Origin: Achromobacter aloeverae
Lineage (GTDB): Bacteria > Pseudomonadota > Gammaproteobacteria > Burkholderiales > Burkholderiaceae_B
DNA length: 64,000 nt
NCBI RefSeq assembly: GCF_004121055.1
Contig: NZ_PYAL01000007.1
Coordinates: 396,992-460,991 of the forward strand
Direction of reading: 5' to 3'
The notes below the pieces were generated by a model that made no database searches, was not told the DNA's origin, and saw only the letters and a program-made list of their open reading frames with translations. The translations under genes were made by a program, and so were the position numbers. Every line of letters begins with the position of its first letter. Within the stretch, counting starts at the first letter, position 1. This document shows positions 17,237-26,939 of this stretch, piece after piece.

Positions 17237-18733
17237 CTAGGGTTCGGTCGGGCCGGACGACAGCCCGACCAGCCCGCTGAATATGCCCCGCTTGCCGGAA
17301 GGCTTGCGGTCGACCATCGGTTCCGGCCGCGTTCGCGCAATGAACTGCCCGCTGCCGCGCGCCACCTGGAGTTCGTTGTTCCTGACAACGCAACGGCCGC
17401 GGCTGTACACCTGCACGGGCCATCCGTTCAGTTCGCGGCCCTCATAAGGGGTGTAGCCAACGCGGTCATGCAGCATCGCGGCCGTCACATGGACTTTCCG
17501 GGTGGAGTCCCACAGGGCGAAGTCGGCGTCGGCGCCCACGGCGATCGTCCCCTTCCTCGGGGCGAGGCCATACATCCTGGCGTGGTTCGTCGCGGTCAGC
17601 GCGACGAACTCTTCGATGGTGATACGCCCTTTCATCACCCCCTCCGAGAAAAGCAGGGGCAGGCGCAGCTCGATGCCCGGCACGCCGTTCGCCATTTCCT
17701 TGAAGGTCGTCGCATCGCCCTTGGGCAGCTTGCCCGATGCGTCGTAACGGTATGGGGCGTGATCCGACGAATAGACGTTCAACGTCCCGTCCTTGAACCC
17801 CGCCCAGACCGCCTCCTGCGACGCCTTGTCTCCCGGCGGCGGGCTGCAGCAGAACTTCGCGCCTTCCAGCCCCGGCAGGTCCGTGTCCTTGGCCTCGAGG
17901 AACAGATACTGCGGGCAGCTCTCGGCGAAGACCCGCGCGCCCAGCTGTTGCGCCTTGCGTATGATGTCGACCGTTTCCTCGCCCGCGACATGCACGATCA
18001 GCACGGGCACATCGACGAGCCTCGACAGCGTGATGGCGCGATGGGTCGCCTCCGATTCGGCCAGCGCATCGTGGGCGACCGTGTGATATTTCGGCGCCGT
18101 ATGGCCACGCTCAAGCAGGCGCCTGGCAACCCAGCGGATCATGTCGTGGTTTTCGGCGTGGACCATCACCATGGCGCCGTATTCGCCGGCCACCGCCAGC
18201 ACGTCCAGGAGCTGGTAGTCGTCGAGCTTCAGCCTGTCATAGGTCATGTAGACCTTCAATGACGTGATCCCGCCCTGGATGATCCTGGGCAGGTCATGGA
18301 CCAGCGCCTGCTCGTCCGGGTTGGCCAGGATCAGATGGAAGCCGTAGTCGATGACGGCCTTTTCCTTCGCCCTTTGCGCATAGTCGGCCAGGACATCGGG
18401 AATACGGTCCTCGCGGTGCTGGGCGCAGAAGGAAAGAATGGTCGTCGTGCCGCCGAAGGCTGCCGCCACCGTACCGGAATAGAAGTCGTCGGCGCACATC
18501 ACGCCCATGCCGGACAACTGCTCGATGTGCGTGTGGCTATCGATACCCCCCGGCAGCACCCATAGGCCCGCCGCGTCGACGTCTTCCCTGCCCGGCGGCA
18601 GACCCTGCCCGATCGCCGCGATGATGCCGTCGCGTACACCGATATCAGCGTGAAAGGTCTTGTCCGCGTTGCTGATCCGGCCGTTGCGGATGGTGAGGTC
18701 GAACGGCCCCGAGCCTTGATTGGAAGTCGCCAT
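17237..18733 (-). CDS. D-hydantoinase / dihydropyrimidinase (cyclic amidohydrolase)
   Basis: A 498-residue amidohydrolase with all binuclear-metal residues in place: DSHTH (His67, His69), the carboxylated Lys160 in GITSLKVYM, His192 in VHAENHD, His248 in LIVHVAGEET and Asp324 in YSSDHAPYR. It opens the ring of 5-substituted hydantoins or dihydropyrimidines to N-carbamoyl amino acids. Promoter-proximal gene of a minus-strand operon with a transporter, racemase and oxidase, divergent from a LysR regulator. A carbamoylase-like enzyme is encoded at 20330-21286, which favours hydantoinase over pyrimidine breakdown. The C-terminus after residue 470 is a variable tail. Confidence 0.93.
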   Translation of the reverse strand: MATSNQGSGPFDLTIRNGRISNADKTFHADIGVRDGIIAAIGQGLPPGREDVDAAGLWVLPGGIDSHTHIEQLSGMGVMCADDFYSGTVAAAFGGTTTILSFCAQHREDRIPDVLADYAQRAKEKAVIDYGFHLILANPDEQALVHDLPRIIQGGITSLKVYMTYDRLKLDDYQLLDVLAVAGEYGAMVMVHAENHDMIRWVARRLLERGHTAPKYHTVAHDALAESEATHRAITLSRLVDVPVLIVHVAGEETVDIIRKAQQLGARVFAESCPQYLFLEAKDTDLPGLEGAKFCCSPPPGDKASQEAVWAGFKDGTLNVYSSDHAPYRYDASGKLPKGDATTFKEMANGVPGIELRLPLLFSEGVMKGRITIEEFVALTATNHARMYGLAPRKGTIAVGADADFALWDSTRKVHVTAAMLHDRVGYTPYEGRELNGWPVQVYSRGRCVVRNNELQVARGSGQFIARTRPEPMVDRKPSGKRGIFSGLVGLSSGPTEP

Positions 18734-18816
18734 GGTGGGTGCTTTCTCCAGTTCTGCTGAAGCAGATTATTGAAAGGGCGGCCCACACCTGCCTATTGCT
18801 TCTTTAGGCACCTACA

Positions 18817-18831
18817 TTAACTTTGTGTTAA
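18817..18831. promoter_or_regulatory. Candidate LysR box in the hydantoinase-LysR divergent region
   Basis: TTAAC-TTTGT-GTTAA is an inverted repeat that fits the LysR T-N11-A rule, placed 84-98 bp before the hydantoinase start and about 150 bp before the LysR start. The rest of 18734-18979 is AT-richer than its surroundings and holds no gene. Confidence 0.45.
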
Positions 18832-18979
18832 GTCCTCCTGGTAACCCCCGGTGGACAGGCGCTTCGAATTCGGGTTTTCTCGGGGGTTTTCGGCATATAG
18901 TCGATCTGTCATGGCCGTAAGGCCGATTAGGTATTAACCCTAGGTTCATCCTCGACCCGGCGGCGGGCAAACCCTCTCC

Positions 18980-19972
18980 ATGAAAATCAACCTCAAGCAG
19001 ATCGAAGTTTTCCGGGCCGTCATGATCACCGGGACGATCCGCGGGGCATCGGAAATGCTCTATGTTTCCCAGCCCGCCGTCAGCCGGCTGCTCTCGCACA
19101 CCGAACAGCGCATCGGCTTCCCGTTGTTCAAGCGCATCCGCGGCCGGCTGCAAGCGACGCTGGAAGCGAAGAAGCTCTTCCATCAAGTGGAAGCGGTCTA
19201 CGACGGCGTCCAGCGTGTGAACGACATGGCGCGCGAACTGTACGAGCATCAGGAAGGCATCCTCAACCTGGTGGCCAGTCCCAGCGTGGGGCACATGCTG
19301 ATTCCCTCCGCCATCGCGGCGTATCGCCAGACCCATCCCCACGTCAAGCTGACCTTCCACTACCTGAATCACACGCCGTTGACGGACAGGCTGCTCAAGC
19401 AGCACGCCGATCTCGCGGTGACGCTCCTGCCGATCAAGCACCCCAATCTCGAGCATGAGGAAATCGGCAGCGCGCGGCTCGTTTGCATCTGCCCATACAA
19501 CCATCCGCTGGCCAGGCGGTCCATGCTGGAGGTCAAGGACCTGCTCGACTATCCCTTCATTTCATACGACAAGGGGTCGCCCTTCGGCCAGATGGTGCGC
19601 GAAATATTCGAGAACAGCGGACACGAAGTCCGCTCCGTGCTGGACGTGGGCTCGCCGCAGAATGCATGCGCCCTGGTTCAGGCCGGCGCCGGCATCGCCC
19701 TGGTCGACCAGTTCTCCGCCAAGAGCTGGACCGCCAGCGGCATCGTGACCCGCCCGATGGCGCAGGCGCCCACGTTGAACGCCTACCTGATACGGCTGCG
19801 CGACGAACCGGTTTCGCAGATTTCACAGTCCTTCATGGACGCCCTGAAGGCCACATTCCGCAAGGAAGGCGACTTCGGGAATTTCGATTTGATGCCGCCG
19901 GCCACGGCGATCTCCGATGCCGGCAAGAAAGCGGCGACGCCGCGCGCAAGGGCGGGCGCCGACGAAAAATAG
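18980..19972 (+). CDS. LysR-family transcriptional regulator
   Basis: A 330-residue LysR protein: N-terminal helix-turn-helix (IEVFRAVMITGTIRGASEML, then VSQPAVSRLLSHTEQRIG), linker helix and a substrate-binding domain from about residue 95. It is transcribed away from the hydantoinase operon across a 246-bp gap, the classic LysR layout, so it probably senses the operon's substrate or product and controls it. The C-terminal 35 residues after about position 295 are an Ala/Arg-rich extension. Confidence 0.93.
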   Translation: MKINLKQIEVFRAVMITGTIRGASEMLYVSQPAVSRLLSHTEQRIGFPLFKRIRGRLQATLEAKKLFHQVEAVYDGVQRVNDMARELYEHQEGILNLVASPSVGHMLIPSAIAAYRQTHPHVKLTFHYLNHTPLTDRLLKQHADLAVTLLPIKHPNLEHEEIGSARLVCICPYNHPLARRSMLEVKDLLDYPFISYDKGSPFGQMVREIFENSGHEVRSVLDVGSPQNACALVQAGAGIALVDQFSAKSWTASGIVTRPMAQAPTLNAYLIRLRDEPVSQISQSFMDALKATFRKEGDFGNFDLMPPATAISDAGKKAATPRARAGADEK

Positions 19973-20329
19973 GAGACGAGCGGATGGGCGCGCGCGGAGT
20001 CCCCTTCCCCCGTGCCGGCTGCTATCAATCTTTGCGCATCACCCATGCACCGCGGTTATGCCCAAGCCCGCCGGCGGCGCGTCAAAAAGATAAAAACCCC
20101 ATGGAAAACAGGCGCTTACCCGAACCGCAGGCACGCGCCCCTTTTTCATCCCTGGGCATATCCCCGGGCTTCCCCTGAGCGTCGACACGATGCATTCTTG
20201 CGCCTGTTCCCGACACGACCCAGCCTCCCACGCGCGTGTGCGCGTTGCGCTGCCGCGCGGGATTCTTCCAAGACCATCCGATTCAGGGCGCCTCCACGAA
20301 GACGCCTGCCGAAATTCGAGGAGCCTACC
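19973..20329. other. Gene-free stretch (357 bp) before the carbamoylase-like gene
   Basis: No convincing gene was found here. A short A-rich patch near 20088-20106 could hold a promoter for the downstream amidohydrolase. No strong hairpin with a T-run was seen after the LysR stop. Confidence 0.5.
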
Positions 20330-21286
20330 ATGAGCAAATCTTCAAACAGCCGAAAAATGGGCCTGGCCGTAGCCCAGATGGGCCCGGTCCATCTGGCCGA
20401 CGACCGCGCCGCCGTGGTCAAGCGCCTGGTGGCCATGATGCGCGAAGCGGCTTCCCGCGGCGCCGAGCTGGTCGTCTTTCCGGAACTCGCCTTGACGACG
20501 TTCTTTCCCCGCTACTGGATGACCGAAGCCGAAGCCGTCGACCGCTACTTCGAGCGCAGCATGCCCAATGCCGACGTGCAACCCCTGTTCGACACGGCGC
20601 GCGAACTGGGGATAGGCTTTTACCTGGGCTACGCGGAAATCACGCCCGAGGGACGGCGCTTCAACACGTCCGTCCTGGTCGACAGGACCGCGAAGATCAT
20701 CGGCAAGTACCGCAAGATCCACCTGCCCGGCCACGACGACCACAAACCCGATGCCCCTTTCCAGCATCTCGAGAAGAAGTTCTTCGAGGTGGGCGATCTC
20801 GGATTCGGCGTCTGGAACATGGACGACACCAACATCGGCATGTGCCTGTGCAACGATCGCCGCTGGCCCGAGACTTATCGCGTCATGTCGCTGCAAAGCG
20901 CCGAGCTGATCGTCCTTGGCTACAACACGCCATCCTGGAACATCCACTGGAACGAGCTGCTCCACTGGCGCACGACCACCCACGAAATCGTGCTGCAGGC
21001 CAGCGCATACCAGAACGCCGTCTGGATCGGCGCCGCCGGCAAGTGCGGGTCGGAAGACGGGCATCACATGATAGGCAGTTCCATGATCGTGGCGCCGTCC
21101 GGTGAAATCGTGGCGCGGTCCAGCTATGAAGAAGACGAAGTCATCATGGCGAAGATCGACCTCGGCCTGGGCCAGACCTTCCGCGACCATGTCTTCAATT
21201 TCGCCAAGCATCGCAGCCCGCACCACTACAAGCTTATCGTCGAGCGCACCGGCGCCGGCGACCCGCTGCCCACGGCTGGGCAATGA
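20330..21286 (+). CDS. Carbon-nitrogen hydrolase, N-carbamoyl-D-amino-acid hydrolase (carbamoylase)-like
   Basis: A 318-residue nitrilase-superfamily enzyme with the Glu-Lys-Cys triad in VVFPELAL (Glu52), GKYRKIHLPG and MCLCNDRRWPE. The CNDRRWPE stretch after the catalytic Cys and the HDDHKPD loop are hallmarks of D-carbamoylases. It would turn N-carbamoyl-D-amino acids into D-amino acids, CO2 and ammonia. The ATG at 20330 has a GAGGAG site; longer in-frame extensions upstream look non-coding. With the hydantoinase and racemase it completes the hydantoinase process, though it sits outside that operon beyond the LysR gene. Confidence 0.9.
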   Translation: MSKSSNSRKMGLAVAQMGPVHLADDRAAVVKRLVAMMREAASRGAELVVFPELALTTFFPRYWMTEAEAVDRYFERSMPNADVQPLFDTARELGIGFYLGYAEITPEGRRFNTSVLVDRTAKIIGKYRKIHLPGHDDHKPDAPFQHLEKKFFEVGDLGFGVWNMDDTNIGMCLCNDRRWPETYRVMSLQSAELIVLGYNTPSWNIHWNELLHWRTTTHEIVLQASAYQNAVWIGAAGKCGSEDGHHMIGSSMIVAPSGEIVARSSYEEDEVIMAKIDLGLGQTFRDHVFNFAKHRSPHHYKLIVERTGAGDPLPTAGQ

Positions 21287-21289
21287 TCC

Positions 21290-21318
21290 AGGATAGCCGC
21301 TCCGTGCCGGGCTATCCT
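21290..21318. terminator. Bidirectional intrinsic terminator between convergent genes
   Basis: AGGATAGCC and GGCTATCCT form a perfect 9-bp stem with an 11-base loop, followed by TTT on the plus strand. It lies between the carbamoylase-like gene and the aldoxime dehydratase, whose stop codon is within the stem. Confidence 0.7.
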
Positions 21319-22376
21319 TTCCCCACGGGCGCCATCACTCGCGCGTAGGGCAGGATGCCCGTCCGCGGGTGGCAGTTCACGTATTCGAACAGGTTGCCCA
21401 TCCCCGGCACGAACAGCTCGTGCCAGGTCACCACTTCGCGTTTCTCCTTGTGCAGGCGGTTCATCGCGATCGCATGGCGGTATATCTCCAGATGGGTGTC
21501 GTGCGACTCGGCCCAGGCCTCCAGCTGGTTCAAGGACAGGAAAGCCGCGTACACCGACGTCTCCGCGCGCGGGCTGCCGTCTTCGTTGAGATTGGTCATG
21601 ATGCGCAGGGACAGGCAGCCGGTACGCTCGCGCTGCTCGACCAGGTAGGCCATGCCCCGCAGCAGCTTGGGTTGCAGCGCGTTCATATAGTCGTCCAGCT
21701 GCTCCCGGCCGGCCCCTTCCCAGAACTGGCCCGAGCGCAGCACCGTCGCGTTATGCGGAAGCAGCGCGCACAGGTGGGCGCCACGGCTCGCATGGTCGGC
21801 CGTGGGAGGAAAAAGGCCGCCGCTCGGGCTTTCCAGGGTGTCGATGGCCGATAGCGGCAGACGGTCACGCGCCGCGCCGAAATAGCCGTTGGTCGTGATG
21901 GGCACGATCTCGGCATCCGGCGTCCGGGCGAGGCCGATGCGATAGCCGGGCGCGGAATAGATGGTCTCGTGGCGGTCGTAGGGCACGACCAGCGCCTCGA
22001 ACCAATAGCCGATATCGCCGGTCAACCGGGCTGGATCGTCGAACCAGGGCCGAAAACCGGACGTCTCCAGCCAATGCGCATAGGTTCCCGGGTCGGTCCA
22101 GTAGGCGACCACGATGGTGTTGTCCAGGCCCGCTTCGTCCGTGCAGCGCATGACTTCCTGCGCCTGCGGACCGTGAGCCTCGGCCAGGAAGCCGCGCATG
22201 CGGCCGATGTGGCCGGCGGCCGACGCCGCCCCGGGCGGAGCCTGCATGCCGAAATAGGCGCTGACCAAGGTACTGCGGGGCGCCGTCCAACGCAGGGAGT
22301 AACGCGGCGCCGCGGGCTGGTGACCGGGCGGCCGGCGTTCCGGCACCGAGCGTTCGTATTTCCATTCGAAAGGCAT
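21312..22376 (-). CDS. oxd: Haem-dependent aldoxime dehydratase (phenylacetaldoxime dehydratase family)
   Basis: A 354-residue member of the Oxd family, which dehydrates aldoximes (R-CH=NOH) to nitriles with a ferrous haem that binds the substrate directly. Family blocks are clear: a proximal-His candidate His295 in SHDTHLEIY, His319 in VTWHELFVP, Ser215 in LRSGQFWEG, an Arg in the ARDRLP stretch, and the C-terminal EYVNCHPRTGILP. Size matches OxdA/OxdB (about 350). It starts 4 bp after the nitrilase stop with an AGGAG site, so the pair is co-translated: aldoxime to nitrile to acid. Last gene of the liv-nitrilase-oxd operon. Confidence 0.93.
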   Translation of the reverse strand: MPFEWKYERSVPERRPPGHQPAAPRYSLRWTAPRSTLVSAYFGMQAPPGAASAAGHIGRMRGFLAEAHGPQAQEVMRCTDEAGLDNTIVVAYWTDPGTYAHWLETSGFRPWFDDPARLTGDIGYWFEALVVPYDRHETIYSAPGYRIGLARTPDAEIVPITTNGYFGAARDRLPLSAIDTLESPSGGLFPPTADHASRGAHLCALLPHNATVLRSGQFWEGAGREQLDDYMNALQPKLLRGMAYLVEQRERTGCLSLRIMTNLNEDGSPRAETSVYAAFLSLNQLEAWAESHDTHLEIYRHAIAMNRLHKEKREVVTWHELFVPGMGNLFEYVNCHPRTGILPYARVMAPVGKG

Positions 22377-22380
22377 GGCC

Positions 22381-23394
22381 TCACTCCTGGCGATGATCGG
22401 CCGGCCCGGCATGGGCGGGGCGTGGCGCGGGTACGGAGACACCGACGTCGCCGAGCGCCCCCCGGGTCCCGTCCACCGCGGCAACCGCCGCCATGGGCCG
22501 GTCCTCGACAGCAAGACGGAAGATATCGGCCCGCGCATAATGGCCGACCACGTCGAAGTCGAACTTCCCGCGGGTGCGGTCATCCGTATCGAGTTCGGCC
22601 ACCAGTATCGTCTCGCCGCTGAAGTCCGGACCAGCCACGATGCGGCCCAGCGGATCGATGATCATGCTGCCTCCGCGCATCAACACCGCGTCTGGATCGT
22701 CCGTGATCCGGTTGTGTGTATTGGCCTGGAATTCCGAGCGCAGCATGTACTGGCAGGCCGACAGCACGAAGCAGCGGCCTTCCAGCGCGACATGCTGCAT
22801 GGTGCTGGCCCAGCTGTCGCGGTCGTCAGCCGTGGGAGCGCAGTAGATCGAGATATCCTGTCCGTACATCGCCGTGCGCAGCAGCGGCATGTAATTCTCC
22901 CAACAGATGACCGCGCCCAGCCGGCCCCAGGGCGTGGGAACCGTGGACAGCGTGGAGCCGTCGCCGAAGCCCCAGCACAGGCGCTCCGCCGCGGTGGGCA
23001 TGAGCTTGCGGTGCTTGCCCAGGTATTGGCCGTCCGGTCCCAGGAAGACGATGGTGCAGTATAGGGTGCCGCCGGCGCGCTCGATCACGCCGATGGCGGC
23101 GAACAGGCCGGCCTTGCGCGTGGCCAGGCCCAGGCGCTCCGTCTCCGGGCCGGGCACGTTGATGGATCGGTCGTAGTACTCGCGAAACTCGTCGCGACCC
23201 TCGGGCGTGCGCACGCCGATGGCGATATCGAAGGACGCGCCCTTGGGATAGCCGCCGACGAAGGCTTCGGGAAATACCGCGACGCGCGCGCCACGGGCGC
23301 CGCATTCCGCTATCAGCCCGACGGCCTTGTCTATGGTGGCGGCCGTATCCGGTCCGCTGGAAGCCTGCACTACGGCGGCCTTGAACTTTGCCAT
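22381..23394 (-). CDS. Nitrilase (nitrile to carboxylic acid)
   Basis: A 337-residue true nitrilase. The catalytic triad is Glu in VFPEAFVGGYPKG, Lys in KHRKLMPTAAE and Cys in GAVICWENYMPLLR. The CWENYMPL block separates nitrilases from amidases and carbamoylases of the superfamily. The ATG at 23394 follows AAGGAG. It converts the nitrile made by the adjacent aldoxime dehydratase to acid plus ammonia, as in the Bacillus OxB-1 aldoxime-nitrile pathway. A 151-bp gap separates it from livF upstream. The C-terminal 30 residues are Pro/Ala rich and probably disordered. Confidence 0.93.
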   Translation of the reverse strand: MAKFKAAVVQASSGPDTAATIDKAVGLIAECGARGARVAVFPEAFVGGYPKGASFDIAIGVRTPEGRDEFREYYDRSINVPGPETERLGLATRKAGLFAAIGVIERAGGTLYCTIVFLGPDGQYLGKHRKLMPTAAERLCWGFGDGSTLSTVPTPWGRLGAVICWENYMPLLRTAMYGQDISIYCAPTADDRDSWASTMQHVALEGRCFVLSACQYMLRSEFQANTHNRITDDPDAVLMRGGSMIIDPLGRIVAGPDFSGETILVAELDTDDRTRGKFDFDVVGHYARADIFRLAVEDRPMAAVAAVDGTRGALGDVGVSVPAPRPAHAGPADHRQE

Positions 23395-23545
23395 GCTCCA
23401 ATTCTCCTTGCTGGCGCCAGCCGCGTCGCGGCCGGCCTTGGGGTTCATGATGAAACGCCGGGGCCCTTGCTCCGGCGCCGACATCCATGCCAAAACGGTT
23501 TAGGCGTCCCGGTGCGACGGATTTCAGCGCGCCGATGCCGCCAGG

Positions 23546-24247
23546 TCATATTCCGAGATACGTGCGGCGTATCTCGTCATTCGATTGCAATTCGCTCGCT
23601 GTCCCGCGCATCGCGATACGGCCGCTTTCCAGCACATACGCGCGTGTCACCACCTTCAGCGCGCTCGCCACGTTCTGTTCGATCAGCAACACGGCGATGC
23701 CCAGCGCATTGACACGCGATATGGCGCGGTGCACCTCGTCGACCATCATGGGCGCCAGGCCGTGGCTGGGCTCGTCCAGCAGCAGCAGGCTGGGACGGGC
23801 CATCAAGGCGCGTCCCAGCGCCACCATTTGCTGCTCGCCTCCGGAAAGCGTGCCGGCAAGCTGGGCGCGGCGCTCGCGCAGGCGCGGAAACAAGGCATAG
23901 CATTCCTCCAACGACACCGCGAGGTCCTCCCGCCGCCGGTGGAAACCGCCCATCATCAGGTTGTCGTGCACAGTCATGTCGGGAAAGACATGGCGCCCTT
24001 CGGGAACGCATGCGATGCCGCGGGCCACCCGGCGATGCGCGGGCAAGCGCCCCAGCGCCTCGCCCTTGAAGACGATGTCGCCCTGCACGCGCGGCAGCAG
24101 GCCGCAGATCGCCTTGATCAGCGTAGTCTTGCCGGCCGTGTTCGCGCCGAGGATGGCCACCGTCTCGCCGGCCGCCACGTCGATGTTCATGCCCTGGATA
24201 ATGGGCCGGCCGCCGTAGCCGCCGGCCAGGTCACGTATGCTGAGCAT
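23546..24247 (-). CDS. livF: Branched-chain amino-acid-type ABC transporter ATPase (LivF)
   Basis: A 233-residue ATPase with Walker A GANTAGKTTL (Asn replaces the usual Gly/Asn-Gly pattern), signature TLSGGEQQMVALGRAL and Walker B LLLLDEPSHGLAP, all typical of LivF. It overlaps livG by 17 bp. Last transporter gene of the operon. Because nitrilase and aldoxime dehydratase follow, the transporter may import aldoximes, nitriles or the related amino acids rather than leucine/isoleucine/valine. Confidence 0.94.
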   Translation of the reverse strand: MLSIRDLAGGYGGRPIIQGMNIDVAAGETVAILGANTAGKTTLIKAICGLLPRVQGDIVFKGEALGRLPAHRRVARGIACVPEGRHVFPDMTVHDNLMMGGFHRRREDLAVSLEECYALFPRLRERRAQLAGTLSGGEQQMVALGRALMARPSLLLLDEPSHGLAPMMVDEVHRAISRVNALGIAVLLIEQNVASALKVVTRAYVLESGRIAMRGTASELQSNDEIRRTYLGI

Positions 24248-24959
24248 GGTCCCCTCCCAGATAGGCGGCGATGACGTCCGGATTGGCCGCGACCTCGCCT
24301 GGCGATCCGTCCGCGATCAGGCGGCCGAAGTTCAGCACCAGCAGGCGCTCGGATAGACGCATGATGGCGCGCATGTGGTGTTCGACCACGATCAGGGTCA
24401 AGCGGTCCCGTTCGCGCAGGTCGCGCAGGGTGCCCATGACGCTGTCCATTTCCGGCGGCGTCAGCGCGGCCATGACCTCATCCAGCAGCAGGACGCGCGG
24501 GCCGGTGGCCAGCGCGCGCGCCACTTCGCCCAGGGCTTTCTGCGGGAAGGTCAGGTCGTCGACATCGGCGTCCGCGGCGGCGTCCATGCCCACCCGCGCC
24601 AGGCAGTCCGCCGCCACCGCGCGCGCCTCGCGCAGCGGATGCCGCAATAGCGCGGCGGTGGTGACGTTTTCCAGCAAGGTCATTTCGGGAAATAGCGCCG
24701 TATTCTGGAAAGTCTTGGTCATGCCCTGGCGCGCCAGCACATGCGGGCGGCGGCCATCGACGCGGCGACCGTCCAGCTGGATGTGGCCTTGCGTCGGTCG
24801 ATAAAGGCCAACCAGCAGATTGAAGAGCGAGGTCTTGCCCGCCCCGTTCGGGCCGATGAGCCCGATGATCTCGCCAGCGCCGACGTCGAAGGAAACATCG
24901 TTGACCGCCACCAGGCCGCCGAACTTCAGGGTCAGTCCCTGCACCGACAACACGCTCAT
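24231..24959 (-). CDS. livG: Branched-chain amino-acid-type ABC transporter ATPase (LivG)
   Basis: A 242-residue ATPase: Walker [11 protein letters not shown], the LivG-type insert [19 protein letters not shown], a degenerate signature region [17 protein letters not shown] and Walker [16 protein letters not shown]. Where most ATPases have LSGGQ this protein has LTFPQK, a departure also seen in some LivG proteins (LSYGEQ-like region), so activity may rest on LivF. It starts with ATGA overlap onto livM. Confidence 0.92.
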   Translation of the reverse strand: MSVLSVQGLTLKFGGLVAVNDVSFDVGAGEIIGLIGPNGAGKTSLFNLLVGLYRPTQGHIQLDGRRVDGRRPHVLARQGMTKTFQNTALFPEMTLLENVTTAALLRHPLREARAVAADCLARVGMDAAADADVDDLTFPQKALGEVARALATGPRVLLLDEVMAALTPPEMDSVMGTLRDLRERDRLTLIVVEHHMRAIMRLSERLLVLNFGRLIADGSPGEVAANPDVIAAYLGGDHAQHT

Positions 24960-25987
24960 GGCTTGCCTCCCGCCTGGCTGGCGCCCAGTCCCGCATGCAA
25001 CGTCCCGTCGGGCGCAAGCGCCCGCGCGCGGACCGGCAGCCCGGTACGCTTCGCGAACACCGAGACCACGCCGCGCGGCCGCAGCAGCACAATGGCGATC
25101 AGCGCCACGCCGAAAAGAAAGGGAGCGATGCCCGCCGCCGAGTTCGACAGCCACGCCGTCAGCAGTTCTTCCAGCGGCACGATGATCAACGCCCCCACCA
25201 GCGGCCCCGCCAGCGTCCCGACTCCGCCAACGATGGCGATGAGGGCGGCCCGGATGGAGATCGCCGAAGCGTTGAACACGCTGTCCGGATCGAGAAAGAA
25301 GACGAACTGGGCGAACAGGGTCCCAGTGGCGGCGGTCAGGGCCGCCGATATGACGGCGCCGGTGAGCTTTACCTTGAGCGTGTTCACGCCGGCCACCTCG
25401 GCGGCATCCTCGTTCTCCCGCACGGCGCGCAGCAGATAGCCGTTACGGCCGCGGGACAACCACGAGAACACAGCGTAGACCAGCACGAACAGCCCGGTGT
25501 ACAGATACAGGTAATTGCCCGCGCCGCGAAATTGCATCATGGCCCAGGAGTTCCCCACGAAAGGCACGGAAATGCCCTGCGGACCGCCCGTGATGCCGGT
25601 CAGCGCAGTGGCGAGGATACGGCAAGCCTCGCCGAAAGCCAGCGTCGCCAGCGCAAAATAAGGACCGCGCAGGCGCATGGTCGGCAGTGCCAGCAGCAGC
25701 GCCGCGACCACCGCCAGCAACATGCCCACCGGCATGCCCAGCCAGGGCGACAATCCGTAGCGGATCTGCAGCACCGAGGACGTATAGGCGCCGATGCCGA
25801 AGAACGCCGCATGGCCCAGGGAGATCTGGTTGGCCAGGCCGCCCATAATGTTCCAGCACTGGCCCAGGCAGGCCGCCAGCAGGACCAGGCAGGCCACGCG
25901 CACGGCATAGCCGCGCGGTTCCAGCAACTGGGCCAGCGCCACGGCGGCGACCGCCACCAGGACGATAAGAATCAGGTCTTTTTTCAT
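24956..25987 (-). CDS. livM: Branched-chain amino-acid-type ABC permease (LivM)
   Basis: A 343-residue permease with about nine hydrophobic segments. The LivM hallmarks [34 protein letters not shown] and [17 protein letters not shown] are present, with [13 protein letters not shown] near the C-terminus. It overlaps livH by four bases and livG by four bases. The C-terminal tail after about residue 310 is cytoplasmic and Ala/Gly rich. Confidence 0.95.
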   Translation of the reverse strand: MKKDLILIVLVAVAAVALAQLLEPRGYAVRVACLVLLAACLGQCWNIMGGLANQISLGHAAFFGIGAYTSSVLQIRYGLSPWLGMPVGMLLAVVAALLLALPTMRLRGPYFALATLAFGEACRILATALTGITGGPQGISVPFVGNSWAMMQFRGAGNYLYLYTGLFVLVYAVFSWLSRGRNGYLLRAVRENEDAAEVAGVNTLKVKLTGAVISAALTAATGTLFAQFVFFLDPDSVFNASAISIRAALIAIVGGVGTLAGPLVGALIIVPLEELLTAWLSNSAAGIAPFLFGVALIAIVLLRPRGVVSVFAKRTGLPVRARALAPDGTLHAGLGASQAGGKP

Positions 25988-26850
25988 CTTGCCGCCTTGC
26001 CCAGCAGGCCTTGAGGGCGGAACGCCAGGAACGTGATGAACACCACGAACAAGGCCAGGTTCTGCAACTGGATGGGCATGAATAGAGTGGAAAGTGATTG
26101 AATGACGCCGACGATCAGGCCGCCCACCAAGGCGCCGAGCACGCTTCCCAGGCCGCCCAGCACCACGACGGTGAACATGAGCACCACGAACTGCGCGCCG
26201 GCGGTCGGGCTGACTGCCGTGTAGGAGAGGATGATGCCTCCGCCGAAGGCGCTCAGCCCGGTGCCCAGCCCGAACGCGATGGCATAGACGGTGCGCGTGT
26301 CGATGCCGAACAGGCGCGCCGCATCCGCGTTCTGCGAAGTGGCGCGGATGGCGCGTCCCACCCAGCTGCGGTTCAACGCCAGCCACAGCAGGCCCGAGAC
26401 GATGAGCGCGGCGAGAAAGGCGACAAGGTAGGGCACCGATACGAAGAGCGGCCCGATCTCCAGCGCGATGGTCTGGTAAGGCGTTTGCACAGAGCGGAAA
26501 GACGACCCGAACAGCATTAGCGCGCCATTCTCCAGCACGGACATCAGTCCTACCGTGAGAAAGATCTGCGCCACCGGCGTGGCCTTGAGCACGTGCTGCA
26601 CCAGCAGGCGCTGGCATAGCGCACCCACGATGAACCCGACGGCCAGCGACAGCACGGCGCCGACGATCGGGTCAAGCCCCAGCCAGTGCCAGGCAAGCCA
26701 GGCGACGTACATGCCCAGCATGAGGAACTCGGCCTGCGCGAAGTTGACGATCTTCAGCACGCCGAAGACCAGCGACAGGCCCACGGCGATCACGCCGTAG
26801 ACGCCGCCGATCAGGACGCCGTCGACCAGCGTCTGCAGTACACCGATCAT
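25984..26850 (-). CDS. livH: Branched-chain amino-acid-type ABC permease (LivH)
   Basis: A 288-residue permease beginning LQTLVDGVLIGGVYGVIAVG with the conserved FGVLKIVNFAQAEFLMLG and GLGSVLGALVGGLIVG blocks. The ATG at 26850 has a GGGAGG site and was preferred over longer upstream frames. An 88-bp gap separates it from the binding-protein gene, long enough for processing that gives more binding protein than membrane subunits. Confidence 0.95.
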   Translation of the reverse strand: MIGVLQTLVDGVLIGGVYGVIAVGLSLVFGVLKIVNFAQAEFLMLGMYVAWLAWHWLGLDPIVGAVLSLAVGFIVGALCQRLLVQHVLKATPVAQIFLTVGLMSVLENGALMLFGSSFRSVQTPYQTIALEIGPLFVSVPYLVAFLAALIVSGLLWLALNRSWVGRAIRATSQNADAARLFGIDTRTVYAIAFGLGTGLSAFGGGIILSYTAVSPTAGAQFVVLMFTVVVLGGLGSVLGALVGGLIVGVIQSLSTLFMPIQLQNLALFVVFITFLAFRPQGLLGKAAR

Positions 26851-26939
26851 GATGATCCTCCCACCGGACGTGGCGCAGTTGCACTTGCCATCCGTGCGCC
26901 ATCGCGGCGATCGCCTGCCGCGGTCGTGTTCGCGTTCAT

